Source of the DNA: Sporomusa sp. KB1
GTDB taxonomy: Bacteria; Bacillota; Negativicutes; Sporomusales; Sporomusaceae
Assembly: GCF_007830295.1 (NCBI RefSeq)
Contig: NZ_VLKC01000002.1
Location: 654,940-718,939, forward strand
Reading direction: 5' to 3'
DNA: 64,000 nucleotides
This document shows, piece by piece, positions 26,354-35,620 of this stretch (the stretch's first letter is position 1; each line of letters starts with the position of its first letter). The translations under genes were made by a program, and so were the position numbers. The notes under the pieces are model-generated. The model ran no database searches. It was given only the letters and a program-made list of their open reading frames with translations, and was not told the origin of the DNA.

Positions 26354-27202
26354 TTATTTTGTATAATCATAGAAGCCTACATTACTCTTTCTTCCCAGCT
26401 TACCACCACGAACCATTTGTCGTAATAACCTGGCTGCTCTATATTTAGAGTCACCTGTTTCTGCATAATAAACATCCATAATATGCAAACAAGTATCCAA
26501 TCCAATTAAATCAGCCAACGCCAACGGTCCCATTGGGTGATTGCAACCTAATTTCATAGCCTTGTCGATATCTTCCACAGATGCCAATCCTTCTTCTGCT
26601 ACAATAATGGCTTCATTAATCATAGTAACTAATATTCTATTAACAACAAATCCAGGTCCTTCTTTGACCTTAATAGGTTCTTTGCCAATTTTTTTAGAAA
26701 GGTCATAAATTGTCTTAAACGTTTCATCGGAAGTATTTAAACCTCTGATTACCTCTACTAACTTCATAACAGTCGCAGGATTAAAAAAATGCATACCAAT
26801 AAACTTGTCTGGCCTCTTAGTTGCCGCTGCTATTTCTGTAATGGATATAGAAGATGTATTGGAAGCTAAGATGGTTTCCGGTTTACAAATAGCATCCAAA
26901 TTAGCAAATAGCTTTTTCTTAACATCAGCATTTTCTATGATAGCTTCAATTACTAAGTCTGCGTCTGCTGCAGGGGCTAATTCTATGGTAGTTGAAATCT
27001 TTGCTAAAATGATAGCCTTCTCTGCTTCATCCATCTTTTCTTTAGCTACAAGCTTATTTAATCCTGTAGTAAGCTTTATCATAGCATTTGCTAATATCTC
27101 AGAAGTCATATCTCTGAATACAACTTCTATTCCAGCCTTTGCAAATACCTGTCCGATATCAAGTCCCATCTGTCCTGCACCAACTATAAATACTTTTTTC
27201 AT
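26354..27202 (-). CDS. hbd: 3-hydroxybutyryl-CoA dehydrogenase
   Basis: 282 residues. NAD-binding loop VFIVGAGQMGLDIGQVFAKA at the start, the catalytic His region GMHFFNPATVMKLVEVI, and the C-terminal domain with GFVVNRILVTMINEA and GCNHPMGPLALADLIGLDT. It interconverts 3-hydroxybutyryl-CoA and acetoacetyl-CoA. The ATG at 27202 has AAGGAGA upstream. It is not in the main operon but has a copy of the same promoter region, so it is probably co-expressed with it. Confidence 0.95.
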   Translation of the reverse strand: MKKVFIVGAGQMGLDIGQVFAKAGIEVVFRDMTSEILANAMIKLTTGLNKLVAKEKMDEAEKAIILAKISTTIELAPAADADLVIEAIIENADVKKKLFANLDAICKPETILASNTSSISITEIAAATKRPDKFIGMHFFNPATVMKLVEVIRGLNTSDETFKTIYDLSKKIGKEPIKVKEGPGFVVNRILVTMINEAIIVAEEGLASVEDIDKAMKLGCNHPMGPLALADLIGLDTCLHIMDVYYAETGDSKYRAARLLRQMVRGGKLGRKSNVGFYDYTK

Positions 27203-27261
27203 TAAAATTATCTCCTTTATTACATTTGTTAATAAGTTGTATTTAGAAAAATTCACAAAAT

Positions 27262-27361
27262 TATCGTAATAGCTAATGTTCCTTGCGTCCAATTGCTTAT
27301 ATTTATTATTTTTATGAAAATATTTTATATTCAATGATTTCAGACACCAAACGCCGGGCAG
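27262..27361. repeat. About 100-bp repeat, copy 1 (promoter region of hbd)
   Basis: Nearly identical to 28320-28419 (about six differences by eye). It contains the promoter TTGGAC (27292-27287), 18 bp, TACGAT (27268-27263), reading towards hbd. The repeat extends about 70 bp upstream of the -35 box, well beyond what a promoter core needs. Confidence 0.8.
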
Positions 27362-27398
27362 CATCCTGATCATTTATTACCCATAACTATTTAAAAAT

Positions 27399-28214
27399 TC
27401 AAGATACTTCAGCAACCTTCTCTATATCAATTGCAGTTGACGCAAGCTGTTGCATAGAAGCAGATATTTCCTCAGTTGCCGCAGCTTGCCTTTCACCCAG
27501 TTCGCTAGTTTTTCCTACAGTATCCACTAGCTTAAATGTCTCCTTTTGTATCTCCTGCAATATATTTTTAATTTGTACCACAGCCTCGACACTATTAATC
27601 GCCATCTTACGAATTTCTTCCGCTACTACTGCAAAAGTCCGGCCATGCTGGCCAGCTCTAGCGGCTTCTATGGCCGCATTAAGTCCAAGCAGGTTGGAAT
27701 CTGCTGCAACTTTATTAACAAATTTTAAAATATCATCAGTCTTCTCAATATAACTAAGGACGTTTTTTCCGCTGGATTGTATATAAAAAATATCTTGTGA
27801 TAATTGCGTTGCCATCGATGCTAATTCTTCTGTTGTTGCCGAAAGTTGCTGCGAAGTACTAGCCATAAGATGGGCGGCATTATAAAGTACTTCTTGACTT
27901 TCAAGACTTGTACCAGTGCCAACTGCCCCTATCAATTCCCCATTTTGAAAAATTGGTGTTGCTACAGCCTTATGAATATAGCCGTATGCTTCTTTGGGAA
28001 CAACTACAAACTCTTCCTTTCGAGATTGTAGACTTCGCGCCAATGCACCAGTTGAAGATACCTTATTTCCAACAATAGCCGTTGTATGAAAAGTTCTTGC
28101 AGGTAGAAAATAAACTATCATTCCTTCAACATCACAAATTAGCACACAACAATCATGAGGATGAGCTTTCTGTAGGTATGGAGCCGCTTTAATGATTGAT
28201 TCAATTTCATTCAA
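27399..28214 (-). CDS. Soluble chemoreceptor-like signalling protein
   Basis: 271 residues, no membrane segment. The N-terminal 95 residues form a small sensory domain (CCVLICDVEGMIVYFLPA, then ATPIFQNGELIGAVGTGTS). The rest is a methyl-accepting signalling domain with [20 protein letters not shown]. The frame opens at a TTG at 28214, with GGGGG six to ten bases upstream and no usable ATG nearby. It shares the roughly 100-bp promoter region with hbd, so it may sense a metabolite of the CoA-ester pathway. It resembles the PocR receptor only in the signalling half. Confidence 0.82.
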   Translation of the reverse strand: MNEIESIIKAAPYLQKAHPHDCCVLICDVEGMIVYFLPARTFHTTAIVGNKVSSTGALARSLQSRKEEFVVVPKEAYGYIHKAVATPIFQNGELIGAVGTGTSLESQEVLYNAAHLMASTSQQLSATTEELASMATQLSQDIFYIQSSGKNVLSYIEKTDDILKFVNKVAADSNLLGLNAAIEAARAGQHGRTFAVVAEEIRKMAINSVEAVVQIKNILQEIQKETFKLVDTVGKTSELGERQAAATEEISASMQQLASTAIDIEKVAEVS

Positions 28215-28319
28215 GTATATCCCCCGCCTTTCAAGTTTTAGCTATTTAGAACCACTATATCATTTGAAACTCTGTATCAAAATAAAGTAACCTACAGAGT
28301 AGTATTTGACCAACACCAG

Positions 28320-28419
28320 TTATCGTAATAGCTAATGTTCATTGCGTCCAATTGCTTATATTTATTGTTTTTATGAAAATATTTTATATTCAATGATTTC
28401 AGGCACTAAACGCCGGGTA
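28320..28419. repeat. About 100-bp repeat, copy 2 (promoter region of chemoreceptor)
   Basis: Second copy of the 27262-27361 repeat. TTGGAC (28351-28346), 18 bp, TACGAT (28327-28322), reading towards the soluble chemoreceptor gene about 100 bp away. Confidence 0.8.
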
Positions 28420-28572
28420 GCATAATCCTTAATCCATTGATTAGTAAATTCAATACAACCGCCAGTCATTGTATGATGTGGTTTTCCTTGTTCCGCATAT
28501 TCTTTTTTCCTCTTTCTTTCTCGTTTATAGATATGTAATTAAAAAAGAGAGTGTCTTGCTTTTGGCAAAGAA

Positions 28573-28618
28573 AAGAGCTGTCGCTAGCGATAAATTTATC
28601 ACTACTGCGACAGCCCCT
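28573..28618 (-). terminator. Terminator of the RNase J gene
   Basis: GGGGCTGTCGC pairs with GCGACAGCTC on the minus strand around an inner GATAAATTTATC stem, then TTTTCTTT. The rest of 28420-28572 shows no gene. Confidence 0.75.
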
Positions 28619-28656
28619 TCTCTATATAACCTATTTAACTCTGCAGACAAAAGCCC

Positions 28657-30318
28657 TTACAAATCCATAATAATTGGCAGGATCATCGGCCTACGACCGG
28701 TTTTGGCAAATAAATACTTAGACAAGGCTTCCCGAATGCCATTCTTCAGTGGAGCCCACTCGGTTATTGGCTGATTTTCAAAGCGTTCTAATACGGTCTT
28801 TACTAGATTACGCGACTCATCAATGAGTACTTCTGAGTCTCTGACATAGACAAAACCCCGCGAAACAATATCAGGACCATCCAGAACGCAGCCACGGCTT
28901 TTGTCAAGCGTAACCACAACAATCAATACACCGTCCTGCGATAACTGCCGCCTGTCCCGGATAACAATATTACCGACATCACCGACACCTAAACCATCAA
29001 CAAAGATTTTGCCGGCAGTTACTTTACCAGCAAACCGTCCGGTGTCAGCAGTAAACTCAAAAACATGCCCATTCTCGCCAATAAAAACGTTTTCCTTGGG
29101 TATGCCTGTTTCTTGTGCCAGTTTACCATGTTGTCTAAGCATCCGGTGTTCCCCATGAACGGGAATGAGGTACTTAGGACTGACCAAATTCAAAATGAGC
29201 TTAAGTTCTTCCTGACTGGCATGTCCAGAAACATGAATACCTGAAGCTCGTTCATACACAACATGAACACCAGAGCGCATTAAGGCATCAATAGTACGGC
29301 CAACAGAACGTTCATTGCCCGGTATTGGGTTGGCTGCTATTAGCACAGTATCCCCGGGAGTTAGTTGCAAGCTGCGATGACTTTTGGAAGCCAACCGACT
29401 GAGCGCAGCCATAGGTTCACCCTGGCTGCCGGTTGTTAAGATCAGCATTTGGTTGTCCGGATAGCGGCTGATTTCATCAACGCCAATCAAGACTCCTTCC
29501 GGTATGTCCATATAACCAAGCTCGTTAGCCTTATTTACCACCGTCACCATGCTCCGTCCCAGCAGCGCCACCTTACGCCCATAGTTACAAGCCGCGTTAA
29601 TGGCCTGCTGCAGTCTGGATACATTAGATGCAAAGGTGGTTAAGATAATACGCCCCCTGGCGGTGCGAAAATGCTCATCAAGGCTCACTGTTACAGTACG
29701 TTCCGACTTGGTATAGCCTGGCCGTTCGGCGTTGGTGCTGTCTGAAAGCAGCACCAGTACTCCTTGATTGCCCAATTCGGCGAATTTATGGATATCAATC
29801 ATCTTACCATCAACAGGGGTCTGATCAATTTTGAAGTCTCCGGTATGAACAACTGTACCCACCGGCGTTTTTAAGTAAATCCCCAGCGCATCTGCAATCG
29901 AATGGTTAACCCGGATAAAGCCAACCTCAAATGCCCCCAGAGTAATAGAATCACCAGGAGCCACAGGAATTAGTTTAGTTGTTGAAACATCATATTCTTT
30001 TAAGCGCCCCTCCACCAAACCTAATGTAAGCCGCGAGCCGTACACAGGTACATCAATGTGACGCAGCAGATAAAACAATGAACCAATATGATCCTCATGA
30101 CCATGGGTTAAGACAACCGCTCTGATTTTGTCCTTGTTTTCAATAATATAGGAGATATCGGGTATGACTAAATCAATGCCCAGCATATCCTCCTCAGGAA
30201 AAGCCAGACCAGAGTCAAGAATAATCATGTCATCGCCACAGCGAAACACCGTCATATTCTTGCCAATCTCACCAAGTCCCCCAAGCGGTATAATTAAAAG
30301 TTTATCATTCTTACTCAC
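28657..30318 (-). CDS. rnj: Ribonuclease J
   Basis: 553 residues. Beta-CASP metallo-beta-lactamase nuclease: IIPLGGLGEIGKNM at the start, metal ligands in LTHGHEDHIGSL, VHTGDFKIDQTP, SDSTNAERPG and the C-terminal PVHGEHRMLRQH. RNase J combines endonuclease and 5'-3' exonuclease activity in mRNA decay and rRNA maturation. The start is a GTG at 30318 with GGAGG upstream. Whether it is the J1 or J2 paralogue cannot be told here. It stands as its own unit with its own terminator. Confidence 0.95.
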   Translation of the reverse strand: MSKNDKLLIIPLGGLGEIGKNMTVFRCGDDMIILDSGLAFPEEDMLGIDLVIPDISYIIENKDKIRAVVLTHGHEDHIGSLFYLLRHIDVPVYGSRLTLGLVEGRLKEYDVSTTKLIPVAPGDSITLGAFEVGFIRVNHSIADALGIYLKTPVGTVVHTGDFKIDQTPVDGKMIDIHKFAELGNQGVLVLLSDSTNAERPGYTKSERTVTVSLDEHFRTARGRIILTTFASNVSRLQQAINAACNYGRKVALLGRSMVTVVNKANELGYMDIPEGVLIGVDEISRYPDNQMLILTTGSQGEPMAALSRLASKSHRSLQLTPGDTVLIAANPIPGNERSVGRTIDALMRSGVHVVYERASGIHVSGHASQEELKLILNLVSPKYLIPVHGEHRMLRQHGKLAQETGIPKENVFIGENGHVFEFTADTGRFAGKVTAGKIFVDGLGVGDVGNIVIRDRRQLSQDGVLIVVVTLDKSRGCVLDGPDIVSRGFVYVRDSEVLIDESRNLVKTVLERFENQPITEWAPLKNGIREALSKYLFAKTGRRPMILPIIMDL

Positions 30319-30487
30319 TAGAACCTCCAGTTATATAATATTCACTAATTATGCACTCACCCGTCCACTATCGTTAAACGTAACGCCGACCCTAACTAGT
30401 GCTTTAATTATATACAACTGTCAAGTGATTTGCAAATTTAGAGCATAAAAGTTAGTACCTGCGGGCTCCTTTATTTTCTTACGTAAC

Positions 30488-31921
30488 TCAACCTTCTGTA
30501 AGGGAAGCCACCCGTAACTGGTTTCTCCCTGCTTTCTTGGCTTGATAAAGGGCCTGGTCTGCCGCAATAATCAGTTTATCATGTGTAAAACTATCTGACG
30601 GTATACAAACTGCAATACCAAGACTTACCGTAACAATTTGGCTGCTTACAGATGTTACATTACGAATGCCTAGTTCTCTGACTCTAACCAAAATCTGTTT
30701 CCCCAGTTTCTCAGCAGCTTGCTGATCAGTATTGGGCAAGATTATCGCAAACTCTTCCCCGCCATAACGCGCCGCCAAATCTGTCGCCCGCTTGCTAAGT
30801 CCCTGCAAAACTCCGGCAATCCGTTTCAGGCATTGATCACCAGCAACATGGCCGTATGTATCATTATAATGTTTAAATAAGTCAACATCTAACATAATTA
30901 ATGCCAACGGCAGCTGTTCTCGGCTGGCTCGCTGCCATTCCTGTTTCAAACATTCATCAAAACAACGGCGGTTGGCAATACCGGTCAACCCGTCTTGTAT
31001 TGAAATCCTGTACAATTTTTCATTTAGCAATCGTAACTCCTGTGTTCTTTCCTTTACTTTCAGTTCCAAATCATCGCGCGCCTGACGCAACATTTCCTCA
31101 GCCATTTTACGCTCAGTAATGTCTTCCACGACACTGTCAATCCAGAACATTTCCCGTTTGGTATCAAAATGTTTGATTGCGGTCACAGAACACCATATGA
31201 CAGTTCCATCTTTTTTATTTAGCATCATTTCTCTGTTTTTTACCGCCCCCTGCTGATTAATTTCTTTAAGCAGCAGATTAAAACTTTCCTGATCGGAAAA
31301 ATAGGTTGCTGCGGACGTATTTACTAATTCCTCTGCAGAAGGAAATCCGAGCATTCTTGCAAGGGCTGGATTGACATATTCCATAAAAGAGTTGTCATTA
31401 CCAGTCTTGCGATATACACCAACATTAATATTCTCCACCAGCGAACGATATTTTTCCTCACTGTCGCGCAGTTCTGCGCCGCTGGCTTTTAGTTGGGCTA
31501 CTATATTATTAAATGTCATGGCTAACTGACCAAGCTCATCTCTGGTTGTAATCTTGATCAATGCATTCAGGTCACCAGTGGCCAGGCGGTCAGTGACTGT
31601 TGCTATGTCGATAATACGTTTTGTCATTCTACCAGCAATAATAATACTTATCAGTGAAGCAAATAAAGCAGCCATCATGCTCATGACGATTCCCGTCCGC
31701 TTAATGTGATTTACAATCTTCTCAGCAGCATGCCGAGCTGCATCCCCATTATGGTCAATGAGAAAGCTGGTTAACGCTTTCTCGCCATTATAACCAATTA
31801 TTGCCGTTGTTACTAACAAGGGAATCACCGACATACCAACTAGACAAATGCTGAGTTTTGCCCGCAAGCTCAGCTCAAGCCACAGGTTTATAACCTTATC
31901 CACGAGGGTTGCAACTAACAC
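30488..31921 (-). CDS. Membrane diguanylate cyclase with HAMP and PAS domains
   Basis: 477 residues. Two membrane segments (about 22-44 and 78-97) enclose a very short external loop. They are followed by HAMP (about 98-150), PAS (about 155-275, ending SVVEDITERKMAEEM), a coiled linker and a GGDEF domain (about 310-470). The GGDEF domain has an intact active site in RYGGEEFAII and the usual LMLDVDLFKHYNDTYGH-like segment. It should make c-di-GMP. The external loop is too short for a typical ligand domain, so the signal probably enters through PAS. The GTG at 31921 has GGAGGGAG upstream. Confidence 0.9.
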   Translation of the reverse strand: MLVATLVDKVINLWLELSLRAKLSICLVGMSVIPLLVTTAIIGYNGEKALTSFLIDHNGDAARHAAEKIVNHIKRTGIVMSMMAALFASLISIIIAGRMTKRIIDIATVTDRLATGDLNALIKITTRDELGQLAMTFNNIVAQLKASGAELRDSEEKYRSLVENINVGVYRKTGNDNSFMEYVNPALARMLGFPSAEELVNTSAATYFSDQESFNLLLKEINQQGAVKNREMMLNKKDGTVIWCSVTAIKHFDTKREMFWIDSVVEDITERKMAEEMLRQARDDLELKVKERTQELRLLNEKLYRISIQDGLTGIANRRCFDECLKQEWQRASREQLPLALIMLDVDLFKHYNDTYGHVAGDQCLKRIAGVLQGLSKRATDLAARYGGEEFAIILPNTDQQAAEKLGKQILVRVRELGIRNVTSVSSQIVTVSLGIAVCIPSDSFTHDKLIIAADQALYQAKKAGRNQLRVASLTEG

Positions 31922-32224
31922 CGGACTCCCTCCTACTATTTTTTCCTCTAATTCTGAGTTTAAAATATCATAATATTCTGTTATTATTATTCATTAAAAA
32001 CTTATTATTAGGACCCATCCGTTTACTTGCCAATATTAGCCACCTCACGAAGAATACTCCGCTGATCTACCTCTTATATCTTAAGCTAATAAAATTCGAC
32101 ATTTTATCGTAATATCCTTCATATTTCTGCATTTACAAAAGCTTACAGGAAAAACAAACAGCCTCAGACCGATGGAAGTTCGATCCAAGGCTGGCTAATT
32201 TACTTTATCGTGGGTCTTAAAAGT

Positions 32225-32267
32225 AAGGCCTCAATCCCTGCATATCATGCGCAAAGGTTGAGGCCTT
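32225..32267. repeat. Stem-loop in the gap between the GGDEF and SDR genes
   Basis: AAGGCCTCAA (32225-32234) and TTGAGGCCTT (32258-32267) form a 10-bp stem. On the minus strand it is followed by TTACTTTT, so it may end the transcript from the SDR gene and the acetyltransferase remnant. The remaining 31922-32224 shows no gene. Confidence 0.5.
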
Positions 32268-32309
32268 GTTAGTTATGAGTTATCGTTTATACATTTCATT
32301 TTTTGAAAC

Positions 32310-32402
32310 TTACACTCCTACTACATGTGCACCAATCCATACATTGTTACCCACGGTGATGGGATATGCATATTCTAGCCCTAGATTTTTAGCTACTAAG
32401 GT
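32310..32402 (-). pseudogene. Remnant of a hexapeptide-repeat acetyltransferase (Maa/NodL type)
   Basis: The minus strand reads TLVAKNLGLEYAYPIT, then VGNNVWIGAHVVGV and a stop. This matches the EYGKPITIGxNVWIGG stretch of maltose/galactoside O-acetyltransferases, just before the C-terminal coils of the hexapeptide helix. No start codon, no N-terminal domain and no C-terminus are present, so about 30 codons of a once longer gene remain. It lies just downstream of the SDR gene. Confidence 0.7.
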
Positions 32403-32476
32403 CTCGTCTCATGATTATATCTTTTTTCTGCAATCGCAATTGCAAGGCCTGACCCCACAAAGACCTTTTTTTAAGG

Positions 32477-33223
32477 CTACATAGTCATATACATACCGCC
32501 GTTCACATCAAGGGTGCAGCCGGTCATGTAGCGCGAATCATCACTTGCCAGAAAAGCAATGACGGTGGAAACATCACGGGGCTCGCCAAGACGTCCCATA
32601 GGAATGCCATCAGCAGAGTAACCATTGTTGCGAGTCATGTCGGTCATAATAAGGCCGGGGCAGATCGCGTTGATGGTAATTCCATCTTGCGCCGTCAGCT
32701 TAGCATAGGTTTTGGTAGCCGAAGCCAAACCGCCTTTTGACGCTCCATAGCTGACAGAAGCGGCAATACCGCCAACACGGTAGGACATGGAGGCAATGTT
32801 GACAATCCGGCCGTATTTCTGTTCTTTCATAATGCGGATGGCTTCACGGCAGCAAAGGTGAGCACCGCGCAAATTGATATTCATACACCAGTCCCATTTC
32901 TCCGCATCAAGGTCTTCCAGCTTGGTGGTAGGGCACACACCGGCCCCATTTACCAGAATATGCACAGCGCCAAATTTCTCCATAGTAAAAGCAAACAAAG
33001 CCGCAATGTCAGCCGGCTTGGACACATCGGTTGCAAAAGCTAAACACCGGCTGCCTGTTGCGTCCTCAATCTCCTGTGCGGTTGCCAAAGCTTTCTCATA
33101 GTTTAGATCGGCAATCATAATTCCCGCGGCACCGCGTTCGGCAAGACAGAGGGCCGTATCTTTGCAAATTCCTCCAGCTGCTCCTGTAATAACGGCGTAT
33201 TTTCCCTTAAAACATTTACTCAT
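32477..33223 (-). CDS. Short-chain dehydrogenase/reductase
   Basis: 248 residues, classical SDR: nucleotide-binding turn ITGAAGGICKD, NGAG, the catalytic Ser-Tyr-Lys in IASMSYRVGG and SYGASKGG, and the C-terminal CTLDVNGGMYM. The glycine motif TGxxxGIG reads TGxxxGIC, with cysteine at the last position, which is unusual. It is probably an NAD(P)-dependent alcohol/ketone oxidoreductase. The start overlaps the upstream MFS gene by ATGA, so the two are co-translated. Confidence 0.9.
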   Translation of the reverse strand: MSKCFKGKYAVITGAAGGICKDTALCLAERGAAGIMIADLNYEKALATAQEIEDATGSRCLAFATDVSKPADIAALFAFTMEKFGAVHILVNGAGVCPTTKLEDLDAEKWDWCMNINLRGAHLCCREAIRIMKEQKYGRIVNIASMSYRVGGIAASVSYGASKGGLASATKTYAKLTAQDGITINAICPGLIMTDMTRNNGYSADGIPMGRLGEPRDVSTVIAFLASDDSRYMTGCTLDVNGGMYMTM

Positions 33224-34494
33224 ACTGTTTCCCCCTTATATTGTAAAGATTGATGATTTTTTTCATATCTAAGTAAGCAAAGGACAATGAGCGCTCCCAA
33301 TACGGCAATAGCCGATGCCGCAAAATAAGCACCATGAAACGAACCGGTGGCATCTTTGAAAGCGGCTGCAATTTTCGGGCCGACGTAGTTTGCACAGGTA
33401 AAGCCCAAAAACATAATACCGTAATTGATACCAAAATTTTTGCTGCCGAATTTCCTGCTGGTAATCGGGGGAAATACAACTAAAGGAGCGCCAAAAGCAA
33501 AACCTAGGATAACAACGCAAATAAAAAATAAAGTTGGAGCTTCTGCCGTGCCCAGCAGGAGCAAAGCAACGGCGCTGGCACTCAAGCTAATCAGCAATGC
33601 TTTGAAATCTCCCAGCCTATCAATCAGTACGCCGAAAGAAAGCCTGCCGGTAAAGTTTGAAATCGTACTTATGCTTACGGCAATGGCCCCGATTGCCGGA
33701 GTAAGCCCAATCTGAGTCTGGGCAATGATGGAGGTTGAACTGATCATCATTGTGCCGGCAGTTCCCGCACACATGAAGGTGAAAAACAAGATCCAGAAAA
33801 GAGGCGTTTTAATCATTTCCGTCCATTCATAGTTTTGTTCGGCAAATACAGCGGATTCGGACGGCTGTGCTTTCTTGCCAGGTGCGTTTGCAGCAAACTG
33901 GGATGGGTAGTCAGCCGGAGCCAGTTTCATTAACCAGCCGACTGCGGCAATGCAGCAGAAAAACAACAACCCCAGGATATGAAAAGTCGTTGCCACACCG
34001 GCGACATCGGTACCAATCCTGCTAAACAATGTATTCGTAAGCGGGGCAAGGACAAACGGTCCAAATGCCGCAGCTGCCAGCAGACAGCCGGATATTTTGC
34101 CGCGCATATCGGGAAACCATCTGAGTGCGGTGACCAAAGTGGCGTTATATACGGCTCCTGCTCCGGCGCCGGCCATTACGCCATAGGTAAGATACAGCAT
34201 GGGTATACTGTCGGAAGTTCCAGTTAAAAACCAGCCGGCGCCGTATAAGAAACCGCCGCCATACATGAGCGAAACCGCGCCCTTCTTATCGGCATACCGT
34301 CCACCCAGAATACCGACAATGCCTAAAAAAAGCTGGTAGATAGAAAAGGATAGGTTAACTTCGGCCAGTGACCAGCCGTGCAGTTTGGATAGCGGGATGG
34401 AAAAGACACTAAAAATGGCTGATGCGGCGACACAAAAGATAATAATCCACGCACCGGCAAATACGAACCAACGGTTGAGTTTACAATTTAGCAA
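33220..34494 (-). CDS. MFS transporter, oxalate/formate antiporter (OFA) type
   Basis: 424 residues, about 12 membrane helices. LNRWFVFAGAWIIIF at the start, GILGGRYADKKGAVSLMYGG between helices 2 and 3, and GVMAGAGAGAVYNA in helix 4 match the OFA family of monocarboxylate carriers. The TTG at 34494 is chosen because AGGAGGG lies eight bases upstream. The open frame continues 24 codons further upstream but without a ribosome site. With the SDR it may form a small uptake-and-oxidation unit under the MerR regulator. Confidence 0.85.
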   Translation of the reverse strand: MLNCKLNRWFVFAGAWIIIFCVAASAIFSVFSIPLSKLHGWSLAEVNLSFSIYQLFLGIVGILGGRYADKKGAVSLMYGGGFLYGAGWFLTGTSDSIPMLYLTYGVMAGAGAGAVYNATLVTALRWFPDMRGKISGCLLAAAAFGPFVLAPLTNTLFSRIGTDVAGVATTFHILGLLFFCCIAAVGWLMKLAPADYPSQFAANAPGKKAQPSESAVFAEQNYEWTEMIKTPLFWILFFTFMCAGTAGTMMISSTSIIAQTQIGLTPAIGAIAVSISTISNFTGRLSFGVLIDRLGDFKALLISLSASAVALLLLGTAEAPTLFFICVVILGFAFGAPLVVFPPITSRKFGSKNFGINYGIMFLGFTCANYVGPKIAAAFKDATGSFHGAYFAASAIAVLGALIVLCLLRYEKNHQSLQYKGETV

Positions 34495-34535
34495 GCTACA
34501 ATCCCTCCTGATTTTTGAAATTTGTTCTTTTTTGA

Positions 34536-34566
34536 ATTTTATTACATCAAGCGACTTGAGACTCAA
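34536..34566 (-). promoter_or_regulatory. MerR-type promoter of the MFS-SDR operon
   Basis: TTGAGT (34566-34561), a 19-bp spacer and TAAAAT (34541-34536). The spacer holds CTCAAGTCGCTTGA, a dyad matched in the promoter of the nearby merR gene. Long 19-bp spacers are the hallmark of MerR-activated promoters. Confidence 0.65.
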
Positions 34567-34653
34567 GAGAAATTTGAAAAAAACAACGTGAGTATTCTAG
34601 TCAGGACCGCCCGCTTAGCGAGCAGCCTATTCACCCCTATAAGGGGATATTAC

Positions 34654-34688
34654 TAAAAAAATCCCCTGCACTAAATGGCAGGGGATAA
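34654..34688 (-). terminator. Terminator of the merR gene
   Basis: ATCCCCTGC and GCAGGGGAT form the stem on the minus strand, followed by TTTTTTT. Confidence 0.85.
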
Positions 34689-34710
34689 AAATATATAGGC
34701 TGTAAGATAA

Positions 34711-35526
34711 TCAATATTCGACCGGCAACCAGACACGATGCAGATTCCGGTAGGTATCGGCTTGCTTATGAAAGTTTATCAACATGCTAAAAGCATTGTC
34801 TATCAATTTTAGATTGTGGCGCTGCATATATTCCAGGGCTCCGGAAAGCCGCGCAGTAGTAAGCGCCACATCTGAGCTGGATGGTAAAACCGTGTATACG
34901 CATAGCCGGGCCGGATGGTATTTTACATATTCATTTTCTGCGACCTTTAGATAGGACGCATATTCTTCTTCAATACCAAAGCCCAAGTTGTAGTGTTCGC
35001 CGCCTTTTTCAATTTCCTCCCTGGGAAACAAGCCTGAGCTAAAGACAAAAGGCACCATTTCAATCCATTCACGAGCGCAAAGCCGCACCGCAGGATCACT
35101 AATCAGGTTGCTTTTATTTTGGGTGTTGATACGGTAAACACCGGGACAATCCTCCAACCGGTATTGATTAATCATGCTTTGGGCATCTTGATACATGGCC
35201 CGGATTTGACGTGATCTTCTTAGCAAATTGATATTGTAGACAATTTTAGCTTGTATTTCTTTTTCTCTCTCCGTCAACAACTGAGATATATCTATATCTT
35301 CCTGGGAATTAATGATAGCATAAACATCCTGGAGTGAAAAGCCGAGGCGCCTGTAAGCCCTGGCACGTACCAGTATGTGAATATCCCAGACATCATAATA
35401 ACGGTACTTGGAGTCTTCCTGTTTCTTGGGCGTAATAATTCCGCTTTCCTCATAATAGCGGAGACCCTCGGTAGACATTCCCAGTAATCTGGCCATAGCA
35501 CCAATTTTATATTTTTTATATTGCAT
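34711..35526 (-). CDS. MerR-family transcription regulator
   Basis: 271 residues. MerR DNA-binding domain at about 6-75 (YKIGAMARLLGMSTEGLRYYEE, with the wing YRYYDVWDIH), a coiled dimerisation helix near 90-115, and a large C-terminal effector domain of about 150 residues. No metal-binding cysteine cluster is evident, so an organic ligand is likely. The ATG at 35526 has GAGAGAGG upstream. It is followed on the same strand by the OFA transporter and SDR genes, its probable targets. Confidence 0.88.
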   Translation of the reverse strand: MQYKKYKIGAMARLLGMSTEGLRYYEESGIITPKKQEDSKYRYYDVWDIHILVRARAYRRLGFSLQDVYAIINSQEDIDISQLLTEREKEIQAKIVYNINLLRRSRQIRAMYQDAQSMINQYRLEDCPGVYRINTQNKSNLISDPAVRLCAREWIEMVPFVFSSGLFPREEIEKGGEHYNLGFGIEEEYASYLKVAENEYVKYHPARLCVYTVLPSSSDVALTTARLSGALEYMQRHNLKLIDNAFSMLINFHKQADTYRNLHRVWLPVEY

Positions 35527-35620
35527 AATAGTGAGGCCTCTCTCTTCATTTGTCCGTTTTTCGCCGCTATTGCCCCCAGTATGCATTCACTCATTAGGCC
35601 GAATAGTCTGCTTGCGTAAA

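Noticed and set aside
27270..27300. Possible sigma-54 promoter in the shared repeat
   Set aside because: TTGGAC is not followed by the TTGC box at the required distance; a sigma-A reading with 18-bp spacing fits all three copies.
25792..28419. CRISPR or insertion-sequence interpretation of the repeats
   Set aside because: Only two to four dispersed copies, each at a promoter, with no spacers, transposase or terminal inverted repeats.
28469..28774. 101-codon plus-strand open frame
   Set aside because: It overlaps the RNase J 3' end and its terminator and lacks a ribosome site; it is a shadow frame.
32266..32484. 72-codon plus-strand open frame
   Set aside because: The opposite strand reads as a hexapeptide acetyltransferase remnant; the plus frame has no ribosome site.
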